Assembly (NCBI RefSeq): GCF_009755225.1
Contig: NZ_WQKZ01000003.1
Coordinates: 248,001-312,000, forward strand
Direction: 5' to 3'
From: Hymenobacter ginkgonis
Lineage (GTDB): Bacteria; Bacteroidota; Bacteroidia; Cytophagales; Hymenobacteraceae
DNA length: 64,000 nucleotides
Positions 51,104-58,852 of the stretch are shown piece by piece (position 1 is the stretch's first letter; the number at the start of each line of letters is the position of its first letter). The position numbers and the translations under genes were made by a program. Below the pieces are notes generated by a model. That model was not told where the DNA came from. It saw nothing but the letters and a program-made list of their open reading frames with translations, and did no database searches.

Positions 51104-51598
51104 TTAAGGAACGAGGAATTTTTGCAGAGCGGCCGTCAGCTCGGGCGCCGTAAGGGGCTGCTCGAACGTGGCACGCCGCCGCGTTTTATTATTAACAATC
51201 AGCGTGAACGGAATGGAGCCCGACCATCGCGCATCAATTTTAGTGAGCCAGGTATTGGGGTCGGTTTCATCGAGCAGCACCACTTCCGATTGAAGGCCGC
51301 GCTTTTGAATGAAAGGCCGCACTTTTTTATCAAGCTGCGAGGCGTAGTCGAGGCTTACCAGCAAAAACTTGACTTTCTGCTTGGTAGTGGCCGCGCGCAC
51401 CTTCTCGAAGCCAGGCATTTCCTGCACGCACGGCCCGCACCAGGTAGCCCAAAAGTTGACCACGTAGGTGGTATCGGTGGGGCGGGCCAGGCGTTGTTGC
51501 AGCTCGGGCAGTTTAAGCACAGCCACCCGCTGCGCCTGGCCGGCGTGCGCCGCCAGCAGCAAGCCGGCACTCAGGCCAAAAGTTTTTAGAAGCGACAT
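51104..51598 (-). CDS. TlpA-family disulfide reductase, exported
   Basis: A 164-residue exported thioredoxin-like protein (signal peptide MSLLKTFGLSAGLLLAAHAGQAQ) with FWATWCGPCVQEMPGFEKV (Cys54, Cys57) and SGSIPFTLIVNN (cis-Pro). Likely keeps periplasmic cysteines reduced, as TlpA and ResA do for cytochrome or other assembly. First gene of a two-gene unit with the redoxin. ATG at 51598 begins the signal peptide. Confidence 0.88.
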   Translation of the reverse strand: MSLLKTFGLSAGLLLAAHAGQAQRVAVLKLPELQQRLARPTDTTYVVNFWATWCGPCVQEMPGFEKVRAATTKQKVKFLLVSLDYASQLDKKVRPFIQKRGLQSEVVLLDETDPNTWLTKIDARWSGSIPFTLIVNNKTRRRATFEQPLTAPELTAALQKFLVP

Positions 51599-51676
51599 AC
51601 GAAAACAGGTATTTACCACAGACAAGCAAGCTAGGCAAGAAGTTGCCCCGGCGGCTAGTGCCCCAAGCGCCTAGCG

Positions 51677-51684
51677 TACCTTTG
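51677..51684 (+). promoter_or_regulatory. TAnnTTTG box for ispG
   Basis: TACCTTTG, 44 bases before the ispG ATG; divergent from the TlpA gene. Confidence 0.65.
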
Positions 51685-51728
51685 TGCCGGGCGGCAACTT
51701 TCGCTTGCCGGCCCTAGTTTTTAGCGCG

Positions 51729-53717
51729 ATGAACAAGACCTATTGCCCCAGCCTAACCGAGTATAAGCGCCGCGTGGCGCGGGTAGTAAATATTGGCGGC
51801 GTGCCCATGGGCGGCGATTACCCCATTCGGGTGCAAAGCATGACCACCGTGGACACGATGGATACGCTCGGCTCGGTGGAACAGACGCTGCGCATGGTGG
51901 AAGCCGGCTGCGAGTACGTGCGCATTACGGCGCCCAGCGTGAAGGAGGCCCAGAACCTGCTGGAAATCAGGAAGGAGCTGCGCAAGCGCGGCTGCAACGT
52001 GCCGCTCATCGCCGACATTCACTTCACGCCCAATGCCGCCGAACTGGCCGCCCGCATTGTGGAGAAAGTGCGCGTGAACCCCGGCAACTACGCCGATAAG
52101 AAGAAGTTTGAAGAAATCGAGTACACCGACAGCAGCTACGCCGCTGAGGTCGAGCGCATTCGGGCGCGCTTCCGGCCACTGGTGCAGATATGCAAGCAGT
52201 ACGGCACGGCCATGCGCATCGGCACCAACCACGGCTCGCTCTCGGACCGCATTTTGAGCCGCTACGGCGACACGCCGCTCGGCATGGTAGAGTCGGCGCT
52301 GGAGTTTTTGCGCCTCTGCGAGGAAGAAAATTATTACGACGTGGTGCTGAGCATGAAGGCCAGCAACACCCAGGTGATGGTGCAGGCTTACCGCCTGCTG
52401 GTGCAAAAGCTCGACGAGGAAGGCCTCCAGCCCTACCCCCTCCACCTGGGCGTAACCGAAGCCGGCGAGGCCGAAGACGGCCGCATCAAGAGCGCCGTGG
52501 GCATCGGCACGCTGCTCGAAGATGGCCTCGGCGACACCGTGCGGGTGTCGCTCACCGAGGCGCCGGAGGCGGAAGCGCCGGTGGCGCGCATGCTCATCAG
52601 CCGCTACGTGGACCGCGCCGCGCTGGCCCAGCCCATCCGGCCGCTGGTGGGCGAGGAGCCGCTCCATCCGTTCCAATACCTGCGCCGCCCTACGCACGAA
52701 GTTCTGAACTTTGGCGGGCTGAACGTGCCCCGCGTTATCGTGGATTTGGCCCGGCTACCGCAGCTCGAATATGCTGACCTGCGCGCCGCTGGGCATTTGT
52801 ATTCGCCGTTTCTTGATAAGTTTCAGATGTCGGACCAAGGCGCCGACTACATCTATACCGGCGAGCGACCGGTGGCTTTTATGCTGCCCAATGGCCTGAA
52901 GGAAATCGTGAATTTCCGCGCCTGGGTCGATGCCGGTCGTCGGTCGCATCACTACCCCATCATGACGGCCGACCGCTACATGGAGGAAGAGGTGCTGCAC
53001 CCGCAGCTGAATTTCCTGATGCTCAGCCTCGATACGCTGGACGCGGCGCTGCTGCGCCGCCTGCGCGCCGACCTGACGGTGGTGCCAGTGATAGCTGCCA
53101 CCAATGCTCACGCCATGCCCGAGCTGCGTCGGTTGTTTTTCGAGCTGATTACGAATGAGATACACTGCCCGGTTATTATTAATCGCGCCTACCCCGACCA
53201 ACCCCTGGAGCAAACCCAGCTCGACGCCGCCACTGATATTGGGGGCTTGCTCATCGACGGCCTCGGCGATGGGGTAGGGCTCGATACTTCGGCCCTGGCG
53301 CCGCGCTCGCAGCAGGCGTGGCTCGATACTTTGGCCACGCTCAACCAGTTGAGCTTCGGTATCTTACAAGCAGCGCGCACCCGCATGAGCAAGACCGAAT
53401 ACATCAGCTGCCCCAGCTGTGGCCGCACCTTGTTCGACTTGCAGGAAACCACGGCCATGATTCGCAAGCGCACCGACCACCTCAAGGGCATTAAAATCGG
53501 TATCATGGGCTGCATCGTGAACGGCCCCGGCGAAATGGCCGACGCCGACTACGGCTATGTGGGGGTAGGGAAGGGCAAAATTGCCCTCTACCGCGGCCAG
53601 GACGTCATCAAAAAAGCCGTGCCTGAAGAGCGCGCTGTGGATGAGCTCATCGAGCTTATGCGCGAGGATGGCAAGTGGATTGAGAAGGAATTGGTAGACG
53701 AACCAATGGGGGTGTAA
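51729..53717 (+). CDS. ispG: 4-hydroxy-3-methylbut-2-enyl diphosphate synthase, large form
   Basis: Penultimate enzyme of the MEP isoprenoid pathway, an iron-sulfur protein. At 662 residues it is the three-domain form with a central insertion, as in Bacteroidota, Chlamydia and plants (the two-domain form has about 370). TIM-barrel start VNIGGVPMGGDYPIRVQSMTTVDTMD; insertion roughly 290-540; C-terminal cluster ligands Cys561 and Cys564 (SCPSCGRTL) and Cys595 (MGCIVNGPGEMADADYGYVG, with the ligand Glu in GPGEM). ATG at 51729 is chosen over an upstream frame start. Complete. Confidence 0.96.
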   Translation: MNKTYCPSLTEYKRRVARVVNIGGVPMGGDYPIRVQSMTTVDTMDTLGSVEQTLRMVEAGCEYVRITAPSVKEAQNLLEIRKELRKRGCNVPLIADIHFTPNAAELAARIVEKVRVNPGNYADKKKFEEIEYTDSSYAAEVERIRARFRPLVQICKQYGTAMRIGTNHGSLSDRILSRYGDTPLGMVESALEFLRLCEEENYYDVVLSMKASNTQVMVQAYRLLVQKLDEEGLQPYPLHLGVTEAGEAEDGRIKSAVGIGTLLEDGLGDTVRVSLTEAPEAEAPVARMLISRYVDRAALAQPIRPLVGEEPLHPFQYLRRPTHEVLNFGGLNVPRVIVDLARLPQLEYADLRAAGHLYSPFLDKFQMSDQGADYIYTGERPVAFMLPNGLKEIVNFRAWVDAGRRSHHYPIMTADRYMEEEVLHPQLNFLMLSLDTLDAALLRRLRADLTVVPVIAATNAHAMPELRRLFFELITNEIHCPVIINRAYPDQPLEQTQLDAATDIGGLLIDGLGDGVGLDTSALAPRSQQAWLDTLATLNQLSFGILQAARTRMSKTEYISCPSCGRTLFDLQETTAMIRKRTDHLKGIKIGIMGCIVNGPGEMADADYGYVGVGKGKIALYRGQDVIKKAVPEERAVDELIELMREDGKWIEKELVDEPMGV

Positions 53718-53839
53718 GTGCAGCTCTTTATAGTAACCAGATGCGATTATCCATGAATTAGTCTTAGGCCTTCATTCCAAAACAAGCCTTTGCCGCGAAC
53801 TGCGGCTTAGTGGCCTTCGGCGATTACAGAGAATGCCAA

Positions 53840-54301
53840 CTACTTACACTTCTCTTTGCGCCGGGTGTCGATGATATGGGCGATTTTCCAACCGTCGGCT
53901 AGTTTCACTAGCTGAAACGAGTCGTAGCCGCAGTGGCTGAATTTGTTGCCCAGGTAAAACTCGTATGGCGCCCACACGCTGGCCAGGTTGGCGTCAAGTA
54001 GCACGCGCTCGAATTGCACCCGCTCGTCCCACATTTCGGGGTGAGGCGTGCCGACTGCTTTTAAAAAGCTGGTGATGCTTTCCGTTTGCAAGGCAGGCGG
54101 CTGGCCAGGCTTGCTGCCGATGCCGTGGAATACGGCCCCCGGTGCCAATGTGCGGCGCACCAGGGTGCTATCACCCCGCCGCATCCCGTCAAAAAATGCG
54201 TTGACAGTTTGCTTTACGGCCTCCGTTTCGGGCGCTGCTTTTTGGGCCAGGGCGGAATGGGTGCCGGCTACCAGCGCTAAGAGTAGAAAGTAGATTTTCA
54301 T
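53840..54301 (-). CDS. NTF2-like exported protein (SnoaL/DUF4440 type)
   Basis: A 153-residue exported protein (signal peptide MKIYFLLLALVAGTHSALAQ) with a single NTF2-like cone fold: VKQTVNAFFDGMRRGDSTLVRRTLAPGAVFHGIGSKPG, then WAPYEFYLGNKFSHCGYDSFQLVKLADGWKIAHIIDTRRK. Such proteins bind small ligands or act as lyases; no function can be assigned. Divergent from the PhyH gene. Confidence 0.85.
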   Translation of the reverse strand: MKIYFLLLALVAGTHSALAQKAAPETEAVKQTVNAFFDGMRRGDSTLVRRTLAPGAVFHGIGSKPGQPPALQTESITSFLKAVGTPHPEMWDERVQFERVLLDANLASVWAPYEFYLGNKFSHCGYDSFQLVKLADGWKIAHIIDTRRKEKCK

Positions 54302-54378
54302 GCAGATGGAAAGGGTAAGGGCGTAAAGGCAACGGACTCACCGGCAGGTTGCGTAGCAAGCAGCGCAAGAGCCTACCG

Positions 54379-54386
54379 TAGCTTTG
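54379..54386 (+). promoter_or_regulatory. TAnnTTTG box, 6 bases before the PhyH start
   Basis: TAGCTTTG ending at 54386; ATG at 54393. The transcript is probably leaderless or has a leader of a few bases. Confidence 0.55.
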
Positions 54387-54392
54387 CCAGCT

Positions 54393-55112
54393 ATGAACCC
54401 CATTGCTGCTCCTTGCACGCTAGCTGCTCAGTTGGTGGCCGACGGCCACGCCACCCTGCCGATGCTATATACTCCGGCCGAGGTGACGGCGCTGCTTGCG
54501 TGTATCGAAAGCGCACCCGCGGCCGGTCCTAATTTCCGCCGCAGCCAAGACGTGTTTGCCATCCGCAATGTGCTGGGGGAGATTCCGGCGCTATGGCCGC
54601 TGCTGGCTACCCCGGCGCTGCGCGAGGTGCTAAGCGCGTTATTGCCGGTGGGCGGCCACCTCACCAAGGCCATTTACTTCGATAAGCCCGCCCAGTCGAA
54701 CTGGTTAGTGGCCTGGCACCAAGATTTGATGATAAATGTAGACCGCCGCGCCGACTTGCCGGGCTTCGGGCCCTGGACTATCAAGGCCGATTGGGTAGCG
54801 GTGCTCGAAAATACCTATACCATCCGGCTGCACCTCGACGACTGCGACGCCACCAACGGCGCGCTCAAGGTAGTACCTGGCTCGCACCAACGCGGGGTGG
54901 TACCTCCCGAAACCATTGCCGATTTCACGGCTACCCCTACCGTGTGTGCCGTGCCGGCTGGCGGCGCCATGCTCATGAAGCCGCTGTTGCTGCACGCCTC
55001 CAACCGCAGCACCAGCACCCGGCCGCGCCGGGTAATTCACCTAGAATTTTCGGCCGAAGAACTGCCCGCTGGGCTGGCGTGGCGCGAGCGTCGGCCAGTA
55101 GTGGTGGGGTAG
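54393..55112 (+). CDS. Phytanoyl-CoA dioxygenase family protein
   Basis: A 239-residue Fe(II)/2-oxoglutarate-dependent oxygenase of the PhyH family. The iron triad is visible as His109 and Asp111 (AWHQDLMINVD) and His201 (LLLHASNRS), with Arg207 or Arg210 for 2-oxoglutarate. LKVVPGSHQRGVV is typical of the family. Substrate unknown; many bacterial PhyH enzymes act on secondary metabolites. ATG at 54393 is preferred over a TTG three codons upstream. Confidence 0.88.
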   Translation: MNPIAAPCTLAAQLVADGHATLPMLYTPAEVTALLACIESAPAAGPNFRRSQDVFAIRNVLGEIPALWPLLATPALREVLSALLPVGGHLTKAIYFDKPAQSNWLVAWHQDLMINVDRRADLPGFGPWTIKADWVAVLENTYTIRLHLDDCDATNGALKVVPGSHQRGVVPPETIADFTATPTVCAVPAGGAMLMKPLLLHASNRSTSTRPRRVIHLEFSAEELPAGLAWRERRPVVVG

Positions 55113-55144
55113 GCTTAGCTGAGCTAGGCAGAATCCCTACCCCC

Positions 55145-56476
55145 TTACGAGCGCTCTTGCCCTACTAGCGGCAGTGCCGCGGCCGGCGCTGGCTGCTTGC
55201 TTTCGGGCACCGAGTGGCCTTGCAAGGCTAGCTGGTGGCGGGCTTCGTCAAATTCGCCTTCACTTTTGGCGATAACCAGCGTGGCCACCCCGTTGCTAAT
55301 GACGTTGGTGATGGCCCGCGCTTCGCTCATGAAGCGGTCGACGCCCAGCAGCAGCGCCACGCTCTCGACCGGAATAGCCTTGGTGGCCGCCAGCGTAGAG
55401 GCCAGCACAATAAAGCCCGAACCCGTGACACCCGCCGCGCCCTTGCTCGTGACCACCAGAATGGCAATCAGCGTGAGTTGCTGCGTAAGCGAGAGCGGCA
55501 CGTTAAAGGCCTGTGCCAGAAATATAACCGAGATAGAAAGGTAAATGGAGGTGCCATCGAGGTTGAACGAGTAGCCGGTAGGAATAACCAGGCCCGCCAC
55601 CGACCGCGAGCAGCCGTAGCGCTCCAGCTTATCAATCATGCGGGGTAGGGCCGACTCGGAAGACGAGGTGCCGAGCACCAGTAAAATCTCCTCCTTAATG
55701 AAGCTCAGGTACGGCCCTAGCCGCAGCTTGTAGGCGCGCAAAATGAGGTTTAACACCCCGAAAATGAACAAGAACATGGTGGCATATACCACTAGCATAA
55801 GCTTGCCGAGCGGCAGCAGGGTAGCAATGCCGTACTTGCCAATGGTGAAGGCCATGCCGCCAAACGCACCAATCGGGGCCAGCTTCATGACCAGGGCCAG
55901 CACCCCAAACATGGCGTGCGACAGCCGGTCGAAGGTCTTGACCAGCGGCTGCGCATAGTCGCCCATGCGGTTGAGCGCCAGCCCAAACAGCACCGAAAAC
56001 AGCAGCACTTGCAAGATGTCGCCCTTGGCAAAAGCGCCCACCACATTATCGGGCACGATGTGGGTGAAGAATTCTACCCAATTCATTTCGCCGGCCTGCG
56101 AGGTGAACTTGGCGGCTTCGGCCGTCTGCTTGCTGTCGCGCAGCACAGCCTGAGCCGTGGCCTGCACGCCCGCGCCGGGCTGGCTGAGGTTGGCCACCAC
56201 CACGCCGAGGCCCAGCGCCAGCGTCGTCACTATCTCAAAGTACAGGAGCGCTTTGCCGCCTACCCGGCCTACTTTTTTGAGGCTGCCCATGCCCGCAATT
56301 CCCAGCACTACCGTGAGGAAAATGATGGGCGCAATCAGCATTTTTATGAGGCTGATAAACGTATCGGCTACCGGCTTGAGGGCCGCGCCAAAAGCCGGAA
56401 ATAGCCCGCCCACGAGCACGCCCAGCGCAATGGCTGTTAGCACCTGCACGGTCAGGTTAGAAAATAAGCGTTTCAT
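55145..56476 (-). CDS. Dicarboxylate/amino acid:cation symporter (DAACS family)
   Basis: A 443-residue inner-membrane transporter of the GltP/DctA family. Features: eight transmembrane helices and two hairpins, with [20 protein letters not shown] (hairpin 1 Ser-rich motif), [24 protein letters not shown] (NxDGT cation/substrate motif) and [21 protein letters not shown] (hairpin 2). It imports glutamate, aspartate or C4-dicarboxylates; DctA and GltP cannot be separated by eye. ATG at 56476. Confidence 0.93.
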   Translation of the reverse strand: MKRLFSNLTVQVLTAIALGVLVGGLFPAFGAALKPVADTFISLIKMLIAPIIFLTVVLGIAGMGSLKKVGRVGGKALLYFEIVTTLALGLGVVVANLSQPGAGVQATAQAVLRDSKQTAEAAKFTSQAGEMNWVEFFTHIVPDNVVGAFAKGDILQVLLFSVLFGLALNRMGDYAQPLVKTFDRLSHAMFGVLALVMKLAPIGAFGGMAFTIGKYGIATLLPLGKLMLVVYATMFLFIFGVLNLILRAYKLRLGPYLSFIKEEILLVLGTSSSESALPRMIDKLERYGCSRSVAGLVIPTGYSFNLDGTSIYLSISVIFLAQAFNVPLSLTQQLTLIAILVVTSKGAAGVTGSGFIVLASTLAATKAIPVESVALLLGVDRFMSEARAITNVISNGVATLVIAKSEGEFDEARHQLALQGHSVPESKQPAPAAALPLVGQERS

Positions 56477-56802
56477 GGGGCAAGGAAAGTAGCGGGGAAA
56501 AGTAGCAGCGCGCCACCCCACCGTGGCAGCGCTCCGGCGCCAAACAGTTGGTGGTGGGCCGAGCTAGCCGGGTAAGGCTTGCAACCAGCAAGATGGGTAC
56601 GGCAGCGCTTAAGCAGGGTGGGAGGGGGTAGGGCAGCTGGCCGCGCCAACCCTTGAGCTGGCCACAAAGCTATTCAGAACCTGCTGTTGGCGGCCGCCGC
56701 GCCGCGCCCATTTGCTTGGCAGAATAGGCGGATAAATCCCGCATTTCGACAATCTTTCTAGCGCCGCTGGTGTTATCTTGCCACACCCATCTTACAGTAG
56801 AT
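56477..56802. other. Intergenic region (no gene seen)
   Basis: About 325 bases between divergent genes. It carries a minus-strand TAGCTTTG (56665-56672) that could be a promoter for the symporter with a long leader, and one GGGGTAGG motif near 56630. I found no ORF with coding character and no RNA gene. Confidence 0.5.
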
Positions 56803-56979
56803 ATGAACGGCAAGAACCTTTTTAACTTCGGCCCGGCCTTCGGTTATTTCTTCCGCAAAGCCGACCCTGACCGCAAAACCAATTTCAACCTGCGCACCAT
56901 GCACTTCATCAATAAGCTGAGCATGGCGATGTTTTTGGTCGGTTTGGGCGTCCTGCTCTACCGGTGGTTTCTCCGCTAA
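56803..56979 (+). CDS. Small single-helix membrane protein
   Basis: A 58-residue protein, MNGKNLFNFGPAFGYFFRKADPDRKTNFNLRTMHFINKLSMAMFLVGLGVLLYRWFLR, with one C-terminal transmembrane helix. It resembles short Bacteroidota proteins annotated DUF6728 (FFRK.DP.R.TNFNLR..H.IN), but I cannot confirm the number. ATG at 56803 is chosen over an upstream start. It is 13 bases before the MmcQ gene and probably in its operon. Confidence 0.7.
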   Translation: MNGKNLFNFGPAFGYFFRKADPDRKTNFNLRTMHFINKLSMAMFLVGLGVLLYRWFLR

Positions 56980-56992
56980 GCAGGGGTAGGAA

Positions 56993-57352
56993 ATGAATAT
57001 CGAAGACTTCCGCGACTTCTGCCTGTCTCTGCCCGGCACCATCGAGGAAACACCTTTCGGCCCTGATACGCTAGTTTTTAAGGTGGGCGGCAAAATATTT
57101 GCTCTCACCGATTTACGTGCATTTGGCAGCATCAACCTCAAGTGCGAACCTGAGCAGGCTGCCGAATTGCGCGAGCGCTACGAGTACGTTCTGCCCGGTT
57201 TCCACATGAATAAAAAACATTGGAATACGGTGCTCATCGGCACCGGCGCTAGCCAGGCCCAACTGAAGCAGTGGATTACCGATTCATATCAGCTTATTGT
57301 GGCAGCTTTGCCCAAAGCCATGCGCGCCGAATTAGCGCAAGCTGCTGAATAA
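56993..57352 (+). CDS. MmcQ/YjbR family protein
   Basis: A 119-residue protein of the MmcQ/YjbR family (CyaY-like DNA-binding fold): MNIEDFRDFCLSLPGTIEETPFGPDTLVFKVGGKIFALTDLRAFGSINLKCEPEQAAELRERYEYVLPGFHMNKKHWNTVLI matches the family throughout. Function not established. Middle gene of a compact unit (13-base gaps on both sides) between a small membrane protein and the Rrf2 regulator. Confidence 0.9.
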   Translation: MNIEDFRDFCLSLPGTIEETPFGPDTLVFKVGGKIFALTDLRAFGSINLKCEPEQAAELRERYEYVLPGFHMNKKHWNTVLIGTGASQAQLKQWITDSYQLIVAALPKAMRAELAQAAE

Positions 57353-57365
57353 GCGCTTACTTAAG

Positions 57366-57794
57366 ATGCAGATTAGCAGCCGATTTTCAGTAGCTGTGCA
57401 CGTGCTGACGCTGCTGGCCGTGACGCCGCCGGGCGAACTCCTTACCTCCGACCGCATGGCGGGCAGCGTCAACACCAACCCGGTGATAATTCGGCGCATC
57501 CTGGGCCAGCTCAAAAAAGCGGGCCTGGTAGAAGTGCGCGCCGCGGCGGGCGGCACTTACCTGCGCCGCGCCCCCGCTGCTATCTCGCTCCTCGATGTCT
57601 ACCGGGCGGTAGAAGTGGTTGATAACCGTTTGTTTAGCATGCACGATAAGCCTAACCCCAAGTGCCCCGTGGGCCGCACCATCCAAGCTGCCTTGGAGGA
57701 CACCCTCACGCGCGCCCAAACAGCGCTGGAGCAGCAACTGGCCGCCGTAAGCGTGGCCCAAGTGGCGGCCGGTACGGGAGAACTGGTGGGCTAA
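57366..57794 (+). CDS. Rrf2 family transcriptional regulator (YwnA-like)
   Basis: A 142-residue winged-helix repressor of the Rrf2 family: MQISSRFSVAVHVLTLLAV, SDRMAGSVNTNPVIIRRILGQLKKAGLVEVRAAAGGTYLRRAPAAISLLDVYRAVE. It has one Cys (in NPKCPVG), not the three needed for an iron-sulfur cluster as in IscR or NsrR, so it is probably a YwnA/HypR-like thiol or ligand sensor. The next gene is a NAD(P)-binding oxidoreductase, the same pairing as ywnA/ywnB in Bacillus, with a perfect inverted repeat between them. Confidence 0.9.
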   Translation: MQISSRFSVAVHVLTLLAVTPPGELLTSDRMAGSVNTNPVIIRRILGQLKKAGLVEVRAAAGGTYLRRAPAAISLLDVYRAVEVVDNRLFSMHDKPNPKCPVGRTIQAALEDTLTRAQTALEQQLAAVSVAQVAAGTGELVG

Positions 57795-57811
57795 GAATTT
57801 TTTTGTCTCGC

Positions 57812-57834
57812 ATTGTAACTGGTATTGTTACAAT
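57812..57834. promoter_or_regulatory. Inverted repeat, likely Rrf2 operator
   Basis: ATTGTAAC (57812-57819), 7-base spacer, GTTACAAT (57827-57834): a perfect 8-bp-arm dyad. It lies 15 bases upstream of the TACATTTG box, covering the expected -33 region, so binding would block the promoter of the oxidoreductase gene. Confidence 0.75.
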
Positions 57835-57849
57835 AAAGATTGCTGTCCC

Positions 57850-57857
57850 TACATTTG
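57850..57857 (+). promoter_or_regulatory. TAnnTTTG box for the YwnB-like gene
   Basis: TACATTTG, 63 bases before the ATG at 57921. A TTG at 57825-57827 lies 22 bases upstream, near the expected -33 position and inside the inverted repeat. Confidence 0.65.
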
Positions 57858-57920
57858 CGCTCGCTACCCCCCTCATTGGCCAAAGGGTAACCTCAAAAAT
57901 CAACTCATCCTTATCTACTC

Positions 57921-58571
57921 ATGAAAATTGCTCTTATCGGTGCCACTGGCTTTGTTGGCTCCCGGCTGCTGCACGAAGCGCTAACCCGCGGCCACCACGT
58001 AACGGCTATTGTGCGAGACCCGGCCAAACTGACCGAACAGTCTGACCAACTGACGGTTGTAACCGGTGACGTGAACAACCCCACCCAACTAGCCGAGCAG
58101 CTCGCTGGCCACGACGTGGTACTCAACGCCTTTAATGCCGGCTGGACGAATCCCAACCTATACCATGATTTCCTGGCCGGCTCGCGGGCCATTGAAAAGG
58201 CCACCGCACAAGCCGGCGTGCCGCGTTTGTTCGTGATTGGAGGGGCCGGCAGCCTCTTTATCAACGGCCAGCAATTGGTTGATGGGCCGCAATTTCCAGC
58301 CAATATTAAGCCCGGTGCCACGGCCGCCCGCGATTATCTCACCGAGCTAAAGACCAACCAAGAATTGGACTGGACGTTCTTCAGCCCGGCCATTGAGATG
58401 CACCCCGGCATCGATACCGGCCGCACCGGCCATTACCGCCTTGGCACCGAAAACCCGGTATTCAACGCCGAAGGGCGGAGTATTTTGTCGGGCGAAGATT
58501 TGGCCGTAGTAGTGCTTGACGAACTGGAGCAACCGCACTATAACCGCCAGCGCTTCACGGCAGCCTACTAG
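57921..58571 (+). CDS. NAD(P)-binding oxidoreductase (YwnB/NmrA-like)
   Basis: A 216-residue atypical SDR with MKIALIGATGFVGSRLLHEALTRGHHVTAIVRDP (NAD(P) motif GATGFVG), DVNNPTQLAEQLAGHDVVLNAF, LFVIGGAGSL and DWTFFSPAIEMHPG, typical of NmrA/YwnB proteins that sense or reduce quinone- or flavin-type compounds. Separate promoter and operator after the Rrf2 gene, consistent with being its target. Substrate unknown. Confidence 0.88.
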   Translation: MKIALIGATGFVGSRLLHEALTRGHHVTAIVRDPAKLTEQSDQLTVVTGDVNNPTQLAEQLAGHDVVLNAFNAGWTNPNLYHDFLAGSRAIEKATAQAGVPRLFVIGGAGSLFINGQQLVDGPQFPANIKPGATAARDYLTELKTNQELDWTFFSPAIEMHPGIDTGRTGHYRLGTENPVFNAEGRSILSGEDLAVVVLDELEQPHYNRQRFTAAY

Positions 58572-58597
58572 GTTAGGGGTGAGGCGAATAAATTTTA

Positions 58598-58662
58598 CTA
58601 CCCCCCTCTCCGAAAGCGAGATTGCCTACTACAAAGGCAGCCGCTTTTGGGGAGGGGGGTAG
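58598..58662. repeat. Hairpin whose arms end in the CTACCCCCC / GGGGGGTAG motif
   Basis: Arms 58598-58618 and 58642-58662 (21 bases, two mismatches) end in CTACCCCCC and GGGGGGTAG. An inner mini-hairpin TGCCT...AGGCA lies in the loop. This links the frequent GGGGTAGG motif to an intergenic stem-loop. Confidence 0.8.
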
Positions 58663-58807
58663 GTTGTTAATAGCCAATTGGCAAGCGATTATGCTGCTGA
58701 GCTAATAGAAAATCAGGATAGGACATTTAGCAGAATAGTGATGAAGATTATAAAATCAGTTTAATTATTTAATGCGCCTAAAGTAGCCTTAAATGAGAGG
58801 AAAGTAA

Positions 58808-58815
58808 TAGTTTTG
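58808..58815 (+). promoter_or_regulatory. TAnnTTTG box for the T9SS protein
   Basis: TAGTTTTG, 37 bases before the ATG at 58853, within an AT-rich region. Confidence 0.65.
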
Positions 58816-58852
58816 TGAACTATTTCGATAATCCACCTCTAATAGCTTCAGC

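Noticed and set aside
57366..57794. Rrf2 protein as an iron-sulfur sensor (IscR/NsrR)
   Set aside because: Only one Cys is present, not three.
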